From Candidatus Gastranaerophilales bacterium (lineage in GTDB: Bacteria > Cyanobacteriota > Vampirovibrionia > Gastranaerophilales > Gastranaerophilaceae): a DNA stretch of 64,000 bases. A program made the position numbers and the translations under genes. This document shows, in pieces, positions 54,465 through 63,399 of this stretch (positions are counted from its first letter, which is position 1; each line of letters opens with the position of its first letter). The notes beneath the pieces were generated by a model that did not search any database, was not told the DNA's origin, and saw only the letters and a list, made by a program, of their open reading frames with translations. The stretch is taken from positions 124,001-188,000 of the forward strand of contig CALVED010000002.1 in NCBI GenBank assembly GCA_944326485.1, read 5' to 3'.

Positions 54465-54843
54465 CTTTATCAACTGTATTATCTGGTGTTGTTACTTGAT
54501 TAGTTTGAGTTAATGGTCTTTCTTTTGTAGTTGGCAATTTTTGTCCTTTTTCCATTTTCATTGTATTTGTTGTTTCTTGTATTGGTACAGTAGTTTCTTT
54601 TACTGCCGGTTTTGTATTAACTTCTTGTAATGTATTTGTATCAGTATTGGTTTTAATTGTTTCTTCATTTTTTACTGGTGTTAACATTTCATCTTGTGTT
54701 TTTGTTGTTTCTTTTGTAGTTTGTGTTTGACCTAATTCCAAGGTTCTTGCTTGTTCTAATACATCAGATAAAACTAAATCTTGAGCAAATGCACAATTTA
54801 ATGATAATGTAATTGCTGCTGTAATAATTAAAAGTTTTCTCAT
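54457..54843 (-). CDS. Exported Thr/Gln/Lys-rich low-complexity protein
   Basis: 128 aa. Signal peptide ([20 protein letters not shown]), then a short hydrophobic/acidic helix ([18 protein letters not shown]) and about 85 residues dominated by Thr, Lys, Glu and Gln ([23 protein letters not shown]). It is probably disordered in the periplasm or cell surface. A perfect GGAGGGAAA ribosome binding site is present. Not recognised as a known family. Confidence 0.7.
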   Translation of the reverse strand: MRKLLIITAAITLSLNCAFAQDLVLSDVLEQARTLELGQTQTTKETTKTQDEMLTPVKNEETIKTNTDTNTLQEVNTKPAVKETTVPIQETTNTMKMEKGQKLPTTKERPLTQTNQVTTPDNTVDKVN

Positions 54844-54896
54844 TTTCCCTCCAATTTTATAAAATTTTGTTATAAATCTATATAAAATATTATATA

Positions 54897-55907
54897 CTAA
54901 CGGATAATTCCATAGTGGTATTTTAGATTATATATCTTATCTATGGCAATATCTATTATATCTTCTTTTATAATACCATTTTTTACAGCTTGTTCAATTC
55001 CTTCAATCAATTCATAAATATCTTTTGTTGTATTTCTAAAAATGAACATAGTTATACCTGCATTTATGCCTTGGATGCATGCATCAAGTCTTGAAAAATT
55101 TTTAACTGCATTCATTTCCATATCATCAGAAATAATAACTCCATTAAAGTTTAGTTTATTAATAAGTAAATCAGTAATAATTTTTTTAGAAAGAGAAGAT
55201 GGAATATTATCCTTTTCTAAGGCACTATAAAATACATGAGCAACCATAATTGCAGGAATCCCAATATCTATAGCAGCTTTAAAGGGTTTTATATGTATAT
55301 TGTATAATTCTTCATAAGATAAATCAATTACAGGCAATGCTTTATGAGAGTCAATACTGCTTGCTCCATGTCCTGGAAAATGTTTTCCTACTGCAATAAT
55401 TCCATATTTTTCGTACTCTTTTAATACAACTTTAGAGGCATTTATAACTTCGTCAGTATTAGAAGAGAAAGCTCTTTCTCCAATAATAGGGTTGTTATTA
55501 TTTGTATTGACATCAAGAACCGGAGCAAAGTTCATATTTAGACCATATTGTTTTAATTCAAGTGCAATTTCCTTTGTTTGATTCTGAAGAAAAGAAAGCC
55601 CCATTTCATAAGCATATTTTGCACTTAAATATTTTTTGCCGGCATGAATTTTTTCTGTTCTTTCAACTCTTCCGCCTTCTTGATCAATACTTAAAAATAA
55701 AGGAATAGCACTATCTTTGTTTAAATCTTCAATTAATCTTTTAAACTGAATATCCGACTTTATGTTATGTGAAAAGAAAATAATACCGCCTAATCCGTTT
55801 TGTAACATTTCAAAAAGGTATTTATTTGTACGATAATTATCGTCTGTGAAACCACAGATAAACATTTGCATTATTTTTTGTTTTAATGTTAAATTTTCTT
55901 TATCCAT
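54897..55907 (-). CDS. nagZ: Glycoside hydrolase family 3 beta-N-acetylhexosaminidase
   Basis: 336 aa. GH3 signatures: GGIIFFSHNI, LFLSIDQEGGRVER, LNMNFAPVLDVN, and the NagZ catalytic loop VGKHFPGHGASSIDSHKALP (Asp-His dyad), then VIISDDMEMNAV with the nucleophile Asp. It releases GlcNAc from muropeptides during peptidoglycan recycling. There is no signal peptide, so it is cytoplasmic. It starts one base after the stop of the GH13-like gene, so they are translationally linked. Confidence 0.9.
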   Translation of the reverse strand: MDKENLTLKQKIMQMFICGFTDDNYRTNKYLFEMLQNGLGGIIFFSHNIKSDIQFKRLIEDLNKDSAIPLFLSIDQEGGRVERTEKIHAGKKYLSAKYAYEMGLSFLQNQTKEIALELKQYGLNMNFAPVLDVNTNNNNPIIGERAFSSNTDEVINASKVVLKEYEKYGIIAVGKHFPGHGASSIDSHKALPVIDLSYEELYNIHIKPFKAAIDIGIPAIMVAHVFYSALEKDNIPSSLSKKIITDLLINKLNFNGVIISDDMEMNAVKNFSRLDACIQGINAGITMFIFRNTTKDIYELIEGIEQAVKNGIIKEDIIDIAIDKIYNLKYHYGIIR

Positions 55908-55908
55908 T

Positions 55909-58206
55909 TTATCTCTTTATTTTAAATATCTTAAATTCAGAAGGTTCTAGTTTTTCTATTTCTATTGTTTTTATATCTTTATTAAAGAAATGTTCAATAA
56001 AGTCATTTTTATCATTTTCATAAATGAATTCAGAGTATAATGTATAATCACCGGGAATTTCAATCTTTTTATTGTTTATTTCTGTATTAGTTTTTATCTG
56101 ATATTCCATAATACCTTCAGAATTTTGTTTAAGTATTTTTTCATTGGCTGGTAAATAGTTAGCAACAATTAAAAAGCATTCTTTTACAGTTTCTTTAGAA
56201 ATCATCCAGCTTATGAAACCATTTTTATTATTTGTTATTATTTGAGCTTCACCATCAGTTGTAAGTTCATTATTAATAGCTAATCTTCTTATAGCATCAA
56301 ATTTATTATAAAAATCATCATCATCATTTCTCATTAGTGAAACTTCATCTTGAATTGTTGCTTCAATGCCGTCTTTAGAAAAAGATTCATCACCGTCTAC
56401 ATACATTATTGGTCTTTGTGCAAGATATCCTCCCGGTAAAAATTTAAATTTAAACCATTTGAATAATGCTTCTTCTTTATCCATAAGCCCAAGATATCTG
56501 TTAACAGTTCTAAATTCACCGTCTTGGTTATTGTATGTCTTTAATATTGATAAAAGAGAACTTTTATAAATGGAACTATTATAATTTTGAAGTTCTCTAT
56601 TATTATTTATAACTTCAGATGGAGTTTTTTCATAATCTGTTTTTGTATCGTTTCCCCATAAAATATCAAAATTCATATCTTGGTGATATTCTTTAAAATA
56701 AGAATTCCATAATCTATATTCAGCCATAGATGCAAAATAAGGAGTATTCTTCTTAAGAATTTCATTTGCTTTTTTAAGCAGAAATCTTGGTGCTCTGTAA
56801 CTAATTGGTCTTAGATCTTTTTCACTCATTTCGTCAACAACAAAATCAGAGTGGGTAAATCTCATGCCATCGAAGTTATAATCTTCTTTTATTGTTTGAA
56901 GATAATCTATATAGAAATTCATAACTTTAAGATTGAATTCACCGGATTCTAAATAAACGAAATAAAAAGGCGTTTGGCAGTCAGAATCTGCAAATTTAGA
57001 TACATCACAGCCTTTAGCATCATAGTGTCTAAAAATAGGATAGCTTCCGCATTCAGACATTTTTTCAAAAATAGGAATACCGCTTGAGCACCAAGCACCG
57101 TCAGGTAAAGTCCATAGTCCTGCATCTATTAATGCTTGAAGTGCTTCTCCTCTTTTTGTTATATCGTTATCATTTTTTATTTTACTTTCTTTTACTCCAT
57201 GAACTTTAGCAACAATTTCTTTTACTCTTTTCTGTAATTTAATTTGCTGCTCTTTTTTTGTCATATAGTTAGAAAGTTCTTTTTTCTTTTCTTCAAGTTC
57301 TTCTCTAAATCTGTTGTATATAGGTTTAAATTCCGGGGATAAATCAATAGAACCGCTTTTTAGTGTTGTCTTATATATATTCCTTACAATAGTGACATCA
57401 TCTTCATCAAACTCAGAAGATAGTTTTATAGCAACAAAGTTTAGTGCTTTTGAAATTTCATCAGTTAAGAAATTAACATCAATCCATCTGACAATTTCAG
57501 GATGTGCAAGAACAGTTTTTGAAAATCTTCCTGTTTGAGGGAAAACATCATAAATAACAGTATGACCGGCTAATTGTGCTAGTGATATAAAAAGTTTTAT
57601 TTGTTCTTTGGCACTAATGCCGTTTTCTTTTAATAAATTATCTGTTAAAGTTTCGCTAACTTCTTGTGTGCTTTCAAGTAAATAAGCATTGCCAAAATCT
57701 CTTGGATGAAAAGGTACTAAATATATTGTTGTAGCTAATATTCCTTTTTCTAAATTTCCAGATGGTAGAATAACAATTTGTCTTAACCAGTCAATGAATT
57801 TTGCGGGTTCAGGGTTTATTGTGCCATTGCCAAGTCCAGCTAAATTTATAAGTTTTATGTCGTGTTGTTCTTTTTTTATCCAGTCAGCATTATTATATCC
57901 ATATCTTTTTACTGGGCTTATTTTATCATCTTCTATACAGAAAGAATTCTCTTTATATGTATTATTTATCTCGAGTTTTTTTTCTAATAAATATATGACT
58001 TCGCAATTTGTTAATTCATTTAGAGCTTTTGTTTGAGAATATGGTAGATATCCGAATTTTTCTATTAAGTCTGTAAGTTCTTTTTTTCTTTCAGATGTTA
58101 TATTTTCTTTTGAATATAATTCTTTTAACGTTTGAAATTGTTTTTGTATAATTTCTGATCTTTTTTCTTTTTTATTTTTCCTTGAAAGAAAATCAAACAT
58201 ATTCAC
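55909..58206 (-). CDS. GH13-like alpha-amylase-superfamily protein, possibly without catalytic nucleophile
   Basis: 765 aa. A TIM-barrel amylase layout is suggested by AGHTVIYDVFPQTGRFS (region I-like), YNFDGMRFTHSDFVV (region II-like), YFASMAEYRLWN (region III-like, with E) and the late barrel GGYLAQRPIMYVDGDESF, followed by a C-terminal beta domain (about 680-765). In region II the canonical GxRxD reads GMRFT, so the nucleophile Asp appears to be replaced. A long coiled insertion (about 295-345, FREELEEKKKELSNYMTKKEQQIKLQKRVKE) interrupts the barrel. There is no signal peptide. GAGGTGA precedes the ATG. Confidence 0.65.
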   Translation of the reverse strand: MNMFDFLSRKNKKEKRSEIIQKQFQTLKELYSKENITSERKKELTDLIEKFGYLPYSQTKALNELTNCEVIYLLEKKLEINNTYKENSFCIEDDKISPVKRYGYNNADWIKKEQHDIKLINLAGLGNGTINPEPAKFIDWLRQIVILPSGNLEKGILATTIYLVPFHPRDFGNAYLLESTQEVSETLTDNLLKENGISAKEQIKLFISLAQLAGHTVIYDVFPQTGRFSKTVLAHPEIVRWIDVNFLTDEISKALNFVAIKLSSEFDEDDVTIVRNIYKTTLKSGSIDLSPEFKPIYNRFREELEEKKKELSNYMTKKEQQIKLQKRVKEIVAKVHGVKESKIKNDNDITKRGEALQALIDAGLWTLPDGAWCSSGIPIFEKMSECGSYPIFRHYDAKGCDVSKFADSDCQTPFYFVYLESGEFNLKVMNFYIDYLQTIKEDYNFDGMRFTHSDFVVDEMSEKDLRPISYRAPRFLLKKANEILKKNTPYFASMAEYRLWNSYFKEYHQDMNFDILWGNDTKTDYEKTPSEVINNNRELQNYNSSIYKSSLLSILKTYNNQDGEFRTVNRYLGLMDKEEALFKWFKFKFLPGGYLAQRPIMYVDGDESFSKDGIEATIQDEVSLMRNDDDDFYNKFDAIRRLAINNELTTDGEAQIITNNKNGFISWMISKETVKECFLIVANYLPANEKILKQNSEGIMEYQIKTNTEINNKKIEIPGDYTLYSEFIYENDKNDFIEHFFNKDIKTIEIEKLEPSEFKIFKIKR

Positions 58207-58382
58207 CTCTCTAAATATTACAATATAAACACCCTGACTAATTTATAGTATTATTTTTTCTTTATTAAAGCAAGCGCATTAATCCAAAGGTTTAGATAAA
58301 TTTATAAACCATTTGATTGATGTAATTGCTTTTTAAAATTTATAAAATAAATACAAAGGGTAGTATAGTCGTTGGAGATTTA

Positions 58383-59102
58383 ATGAGGACAAGGGTTAAG
58401 TATAGTTTTATAAATAGATTCTTATTATCTGTTTTTATTTTGTTCTTTTCTGCTTTAAATGCTTTTGCTGCTAACTCACTTTTAGGTGTGGATGTTAAAC
58501 AGACTGATAATGATAATTATAAAATAATATTAAAGGTAAATAATGCAGTTAATTTAAAAAAATCATCAGGAACCGCAGATAATCTTACTTTAGTTTTAAA
58601 CTCTGTAGTTCCATCAGATTCTGTTGAAATTCTTTATGATAATGCTTCTGATTTAAAGAATGTAATAGTTCAAAAGAAAAATGCTGATAATACTATGATT
58701 ATACTTCAAGGAAAAAATATAGATAAAGCACAAATTTATACAAAGGAACTTTCTACTGGTATTTTAAAACAATTTGATTCTAATTCTAATTCTTTAAACA
58801 AATATCTGTATATTGCTAATACAAAGTATTTATTACTTGGTTTGGCTGGTATTATTTTATTATTTCTTTTAATGCTTTCTTCAAGGCCTGATTTGAAAAG
58901 AAATAATAACAAAAAGATAAAACAGTCTAATAAACAATCAGAATATATAACAATCAGAAATAAAACTATAAATCAAAAAAGATATGTACCATCTATAAAC
59001 TACAGAATAAACAGTGTTAAAACTAACATGACTCTTCCAAAAGATTTTGTAATTTCTAATTTATCTCAGTATGAAGAAGAAAAAGAAAGAAAAGTCGGTT
59101 AA
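58383..59102 (+). CDS. Exported AMIN-like protein with C-terminal membrane anchor
   Basis: About 239 aa from ATG 58383, which follows TTGGAG; the longer frame from 58326 has no ribosome binding site. Signal peptide FLLSVFILFFSALNAFA, then a beta-rich domain (about 30-125: LLGVDVKQTDNDNYKIILKVNNAVNLKK..LTLVLNSV) resembling AMIN-type peptidoglycan-binding domains. It has a membrane helix (YLLLGLAGIILLFLLML, about 142-160) and a basic cytoplasmic tail. The AMIN assignment is inferred. It may connect the cell wall to the membrane. Confidence 0.6.
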   Translation: MRTRVKYSFINRFLLSVFILFFSALNAFAANSLLGVDVKQTDNDNYKIILKVNNAVNLKKSSGTADNLTLVLNSVVPSDSVEILYDNASDLKNVIVQKKNADNTMIILQGKNIDKAQIYTKELSTGILKQFDSNSNSLNKYLYIANTKYLLLGLAGIILLFLLMLSSRPDLKRNNNKKIKQSNKQSEYITIRNKTINQKRYVPSINYRINSVKTNMTLPKDFVISNLSQYEEEKERKVG

Positions 59103-59180
59103 ATTTGTAAAATATATTGCATTAATTTATAAATGATATTAATATAATTTTATGCAACAAATAAATGAGTAGGTTGTATT

Positions 59181-59459
59181 ATGCAAATAATAAGAGCTTC
59201 TGAATTATTTAATAATATAGGGAATATTAATAATACTGAGTTTGAAAATTCAAAGAGTATAACTTTGGATTTTTCAAATATTGAAAGTATAGATTTAAAA
59301 GCTGTAACAACATTATTAAACATACAAAAAGTAGCATTATTAAATAATAAATCGATTTCAATAAGTAATGTTAATCCATCGGTTGGCAGAATGCTTGATG
59401 TAACAGGCTTAAACAAGACATTTGCAAATGTATCAACAAATCCTATCACAAGAAGGTAA
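59181..59459 (+). CDS. STAS-domain-like small protein
   Basis: 92 aa. The pattern SITLDFSNIESIDLKAVTTLLNIQKVALLNNKSISISNVNPSVGRMLDVTGLNKTF matches the STAS fold (beta strand, DxS..SID loop, helix, strand, helix ending in tGL...f). The usual phosphorylatable Ser of anti-sigma antagonists is not clearly conserved (IDLKAVT). It may bind a partner protein or a small ligand. It starts 78 bp after the AMIN-like gene and ends 6 bp before rsmI. Confidence 0.65.
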   Translation: MQIIRASELFNNIGNINNTEFENSKSITLDFSNIESIDLKAVTTLLNIQKVALLNNKSISISNVNPSVGRMLDVTGLNKTFANVSTNPITRR

Positions 59460-59465
59460 GATATA

Positions 59466-60278
59466 ATGTCTTATAACTTTTATGTAGTTGCAACACCAAT
59501 AGGTAATTTATCAGATATTTCAATGCGAGCAGTTGAAGTTCTTAAAAGTGTTGATTATATTGCTTGTGAAGATACAAGAGTGACAAGAATCTTAGCTGAT
59601 AAATATAGTATAAAAGCGAAGCTCTTTGATTGTCATAAATTTAACGAAAAAGAAAAAAGCTGCCAAATATTAGATTTATTAAAGGATGATAAAAAAGTGG
59701 CTTTGGTTTCGGATGCCGGAACTCCTTGCATTTCTGATCCTGGAAGTACTTTAATAAAAACACTGTATGAAAATGGTGTTAAAATAACATCTGTTCCCGG
59801 TGCTTGTGCTGTTACAACATTTTTATCACTAGTCCCAAGAGATAGTGAAGAATATGCTTTTATTGGTTTTATTCCCAGGGTAAAAAAACAGCAATATGAT
59901 ATTTTGGATAAGTATAGGTATACTAATTGTGTTTTTTATGAATCACCAAACAGATTAATGGATACTTTATTAAATATTCAAGAGTTTTTTGGTGAAGATA
60001 AAAAAATTGCTGTTGCTAGAGAACTTACTAAAGTTTTTGAAGAAGTAAAAATAGATGAGGTAAAAAATATTATAAAGTATTATAGAGAAAATACTTTAAA
60101 AGGTGAAATAGTTGCTTTAGTTTTTGCACAAGATAAAAAAGAAGATTCTAATGAATTTATAATGGAAAAAATAAACATTTTAAAAGAAGAAGGTTATTCA
60201 CCAAAAGATATTTCTAAAATAATTTCAAAACTTTATAATATTAATAAGAATAAAGTATATAAAATGGTTATAGGGTAA
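59466..60278 (+). CDS. rsmI: 16S rRNA (cytidine-1402 2'-O) methyltransferase
   Basis: 270 aa tetrapyrrole-methylase-fold enzyme. Signatures: YVVATPIGNLSDISMRAVEVLKSVDYIACEDTRVT, ALVSDAGTPCISDPG, FIGFIPR, FYESPNRL and VARELTKVFEEV. It methylates the ribose of C1402 in the ribosomal decoding centre. It is convergent with the glycosylase gene, 1 bp apart. Confidence 0.95.
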   Translation: MSYNFYVVATPIGNLSDISMRAVEVLKSVDYIACEDTRVTRILADKYSIKAKLFDCHKFNEKEKSCQILDLLKDDKKVALVSDAGTPCISDPGSTLIKTLYENGVKITSVPGACAVTTFLSLVPRDSEEYAFIGFIPRVKKQQYDILDKYRYTNCVFYESPNRLMDTLLNIQEFFGEDKKIAVARELTKVFEEVKIDEVKNIIKYYRENTLKGEIVALVFAQDKKEDSNEFIMEKINILKEEGYSPKDISKIISKLYNINKNKVYKMVIG

Positions 60279-60279
60279 T

Positions 60280-60828
60280 TTATTTTTTCGAGATAAATTT
60301 ATTATCTTTAATATAAAATCTCCAAGGTAGTTCTGTTGCTAATTTAATGCCAATTCTGGTTGTTTGAATGATATCAGAGTCTTTTATATTATCTCCATAT
60401 TCAATCCAGATGGGAGATTTATCAGAACATAAATTTACTTCATTTAATTCTTTAGTAATGTTAAGTTCTCTGCATAATTTAGCTGGACCATTTGTATTAG
60501 AGAAATTATCTAATGGTTCAATTGCTCTAATTAAAACACCAGAACCAAAGCCTTCTTTCTCTGTAATTATATTTAAACAGTGATACATTCCATAAGTAAA
60601 ATAAACATAAGAAATACCTGCATTTTTAAACATTGTGGAGTTTCTTTTTGTTATACCTCTGTAAGCGTGGCAAGAAGGTTCATCTTGAGTATATGCTTCT
60701 GTTTCTACAATTTTTCCTCTTAAAATTTTATTTCTAGACATTCTTCTGCAAAGTATCATTCCAAGTAAATTTTTTGCAACTATAACAGTATTTTTTTCAT
60801 AAAATTCTTTATTAATAATTTTATTCAT
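60280..60828 (-). CDS. DNA-3-methyladenine glycosylase (AAG/MPG family)
   Basis: 182 aa. Family signatures: NTVIVAKNLLGMILCRR, GKIVETEAYTQDEPSCHAYRGITKRNSTMFKNAGISYVYFTYGMYHCLNI and GVLIRAIEPL, NGPAKLCRELNI. It removes alkylated or deaminated purines from DNA; Glu in VETEAY is the likely catalytic residue. Monofunctional, no helix-hairpin-helix. Confidence 0.93.
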   Translation of the reverse strand: MNKIINKEFYEKNTVIVAKNLLGMILCRRMSRNKILRGKIVETEAYTQDEPSCHAYRGITKRNSTMFKNAGISYVYFTYGMYHCLNIITEKEGFGSGVLIRAIEPLDNFSNTNGPAKLCRELNITKELNEVNLCSDKSPIWIEYGDNIKDSDIIQTTRIGIKLATELPWRFYIKDNKFISKK

Positions 60829-60843
60829 TAATAATTAAAGTCC

Positions 60844-61266
60844 TTATTTCTGGTTTTTATAATCATTTGAATATATTTCAAATATTGTTATATCTTTATC
60901 TACATAATTAATTCTTTGAAGATATTTTTTATCGGATTCCTTTTTTAAGATAATTGCAACAGCTGGTTTTTTGCCGGTTTTCTTCGCATAATATAGGGAT
61001 TGTCCTATACTTTCAGCCCATTTTTTTGCGTAATCAAATTCTATTGCATATTCATCTGTAAGACAGTCGATACGTGTTTTATCAGGAAGAATATATTCAA
61101 TTTTACCGTTGCAGTATTTATTTACATAGTCTTTTTCATGCATTGTTTCATTAGTGCTGCTTTCAACTGCTTTATCGGGGTTAATATTTACTTCTGTTGC
61201 TGAAAAGAAGATTAGACCTGAAACAAGTATGAGTAATATTAGATTTGATAAATTAAAATTTTTCAT
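60844..61266 (-). CDS. Exported protein with PD-(D/E)XK-like core
   Basis: 140 aa. N-terminal hydrophobic signal or anchor (LSNLILLILVSGLIFFSATE, about 6-25), then CNGKIEYILPDKTRIDCLTDEYAIEFDYAKKWAESIGQSLYYAKKTGKKPAVAIIL. The order D67, E76 and K81 between two beta strands followed by a Q/Y helix is the restriction-endonuclease-like arrangement. Proteins with this RxDCLTD..AIE.D.A.KW motif occur in many bacteria. Two cysteines (C52, C68) could form a disulfide. A nuclease activity is not proven, and a secreted one would be unusual. It may share a transcript with the glycosylase 15 bp downstream. Confidence 0.65.
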   Translation of the reverse strand: MKNFNLSNLILLILVSGLIFFSATEVNINPDKAVESSTNETMHEKDYVNKYCNGKIEYILPDKTRIDCLTDEYAIEFDYAKKWAESIGQSLYYAKKTGKKPAVAIILKKESDKKYLQRINYVDKDITIFEIYSNDYKNQK

Positions 61267-61386
61267 ATTTTTATTATAGGTTAGTTTTTTCTGTTGTATA
61301 TAGGTAAAAATAATTAATTTAAGAAAATGTCAAAATTATAATTTAGGAGTTTTAGTTAATATTATAAAGGAGTGCATAAAGCAAGT

Positions 61387-63354
61387 ATGAATATAAATCC
61401 TAATATTAATGTACAAAGTTTTGGAAGAGCCTTTACAACACAAGAAAAAGAGTCTTATACAAGATTATTAAAAGATTCTAAAAGTGAATTGGGAATTCAA
61501 GATACATCTGCAATAATTTTTGATTTTAATGTTCCATCACCGATTGGTAAAAATACTGCAATAGGTTCAAGCTGGTCGGATAATATGCATTTCTTTATTC
61601 AATTTTTAAAAGATATGACAGGAATAACTTCAATTCAAATGCAGCCGGAAGGTGAAATAGCGAGGGGAAATACTTCTGCATATTCAGGAACTAATTATGC
61701 TTTGGGCAGACATATTATAGATTTGGATAAACTAACACAAAAAAAATATGGTAGTTTGTTGACACAAGAATATGTAAAAAGTCTTGATGATAATTATTGG
61801 GGTGATAAAAATCAAAGAGAATATAGGACAGATTATTCTTATGTACTGGGAACTGATGATAATAATGGGATTCAAGAAAAGGCTTTATTTTTAGCTTATG
61901 AAAATTTTAAAAAAGGAATAATTGAAAAGAAGCCTGAAATTTTGAATTTAGAAAAAGATTTTAATGAATATAAAAAAGATAATTCTTTTTGGTTGGAAAA
62001 AGAAGTCTTATTTAATGTTTTAGCAAAACAATATAGAACAAATGATTTTAATAAATGGAGTGATTTAGATAAAAATCTATATAGTTCAAAATGCTCAAAT
62101 AAAGAAAGAGAAGACCGAATAAGAGAAATAAAAGAAACATATCCAAATGAAATAGATTTTGAAATGTTTGTTCAATTTATTGCAGATAAAGAACAGAAAG
62201 AGAGCAGAAGATATTTAAATTCTCAAAATATAAAATTATATGGGGATTGTTTAATAGGATTTTCTCCAAGTGAAATATGGGCAAATAAAGATTGTTTTAG
62301 AGAAAATTTGTATTATGGCGGACCAGATCCAAATTGCAGTGAAACAAATAATATTCAAACATGGGGGCTAAATGCTCTTGATTATACAAAATTAGGTGAA
62401 TGCACAGACGATGGTGATTTATCAAAATTGAAAGAAGTTGGCAGATGTTTATATGATAAATATACAATTTTCTTTAAACGATATGATGGATTAAGGATGG
62501 ATGCTGCGTGGCAATTTGTTACTCCTTTTATTTATCAAGCAATAAATGGTACTTACGAAGAAGTTAAAATGCCTCAGATTGATTTTACTATTTTTAATAT
62601 AATGAAAGCAGCTGCAAAGAATGTATTAAAAGATAAATTCGATGAACAAAATCCTGATAATATAATGCTTGAATTGGTAGGTATATCAGCAGGCAAAAGC
62701 AGAGAAATGACTTTGAACAAGTACCCACATTTGTATACTACAGCTTATGCTGAATATGATGAAACACCTAAAAAATTTTTTGAAAAGGGTTATCAAAATG
62801 GTAAATTTTATACCGGAGTTGGATGCCATGATAATGATTCTTTAAATAATTTAGCCAGAGATTCTCATAAGAGGAAATTGCATTTAGACGGAATGCAAAG
62901 AGATTACAATTTAAATATGGCTGATTTAAAATTTAAGAGTGAAGAATACAGCAAAATGTCAGATGAAGAAAGAAAACAAGAAGATTTTAGAACTGCAAAA
63001 TTTGCTGAAATATATACTTCTGCCAAACAATTTTTTACACTTCCTGATATGTTTGGTATGTCAGAAAGGATAAATATATCAGGCAAATATAGTGAAAATA
63101 ATTGGACAGTTCGTATACCTACAGATTATGAAAGATTTTATTTTTCACAGCTTTCAAATGGTTTTGGATTAAATATTCCTAAAGTATTTTCAGTAGCTAT
63201 GAGAATGAAAGAAGGGGCAAAGAATGAACAACTAATAGAAAAATGCCAAGAAGCTGCTGAAATTCTAAGACAAAAAGGTCCAATGACAGAAGAAGATGCC
63301 AATAAATGGCAGGCAGAAGGAAAGCTTACTAATAAGTTTGAATATGTAGCATAA
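61387..63354 (+). CDS. GH77-like 4-alpha-glucanotransferase (divergent MalQ relative) with N-terminal NINP...FG motif
   Basis: About 655 aa. FDFNVPSPIGKNTAIGSSWSDNMHFFIQFLKDMTGITSIQMQPEGE parallels the MalQ N-terminal half. YDGLRMDAAWQFVTPF has GxRxD with the nucleophile Asp, MLELVGISAGKSREM the acid/base Glu, and GVGCHDNDSL the transition-state HDND. It would rearrange alpha-1,4-glucans in glycogen metabolism. The frame opens at GTG 61372, one base from AAAGG; ATG 61387 gives MNINPNINVQSFGRAF, comparable to MTNINPIRFG of the protein at 30917, so I prefer it. Divergence from typical MalQ is considerable. Confidence 0.75.
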   Translation: MNINPNINVQSFGRAFTTQEKESYTRLLKDSKSELGIQDTSAIIFDFNVPSPIGKNTAIGSSWSDNMHFFIQFLKDMTGITSIQMQPEGEIARGNTSAYSGTNYALGRHIIDLDKLTQKKYGSLLTQEYVKSLDDNYWGDKNQREYRTDYSYVLGTDDNNGIQEKALFLAYENFKKGIIEKKPEILNLEKDFNEYKKDNSFWLEKEVLFNVLAKQYRTNDFNKWSDLDKNLYSSKCSNKEREDRIREIKETYPNEIDFEMFVQFIADKEQKESRRYLNSQNIKLYGDCLIGFSPSEIWANKDCFRENLYYGGPDPNCSETNNIQTWGLNALDYTKLGECTDDGDLSKLKEVGRCLYDKYTIFFKRYDGLRMDAAWQFVTPFIYQAINGTYEEVKMPQIDFTIFNIMKAAAKNVLKDKFDEQNPDNIMLELVGISAGKSREMTLNKYPHLYTTAYAEYDETPKKFFEKGYQNGKFYTGVGCHDNDSLNNLARDSHKRKLHLDGMQRDYNLNMADLKFKSEEYSKMSDEERKQEDFRTAKFAEIYTSAKQFFTLPDMFGMSERINISGKYSENNWTVRIPTDYERFYFSQLSNGFGLNIPKVFSVAMRMKEGAKNEQLIEKCQEAAEILRQKGPMTEEDANKWQAEGKLTNKFEYVA

Positions 63355-63388
63355 TAAAATGCCCCTTGAAAAAGGGGCATTTTATTAT
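63351..63388. terminator. Strong bidirectional terminator
   Basis: 17-bp stem ataataaaatgcccctt (63351-63367) with the complement at 63372-63388; loop gaaa. Shared by the convergent genes ending at 63354 and 63400. Confidence 0.92.
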
Positions 63389-63399
63389 GTGAGAAAAGA

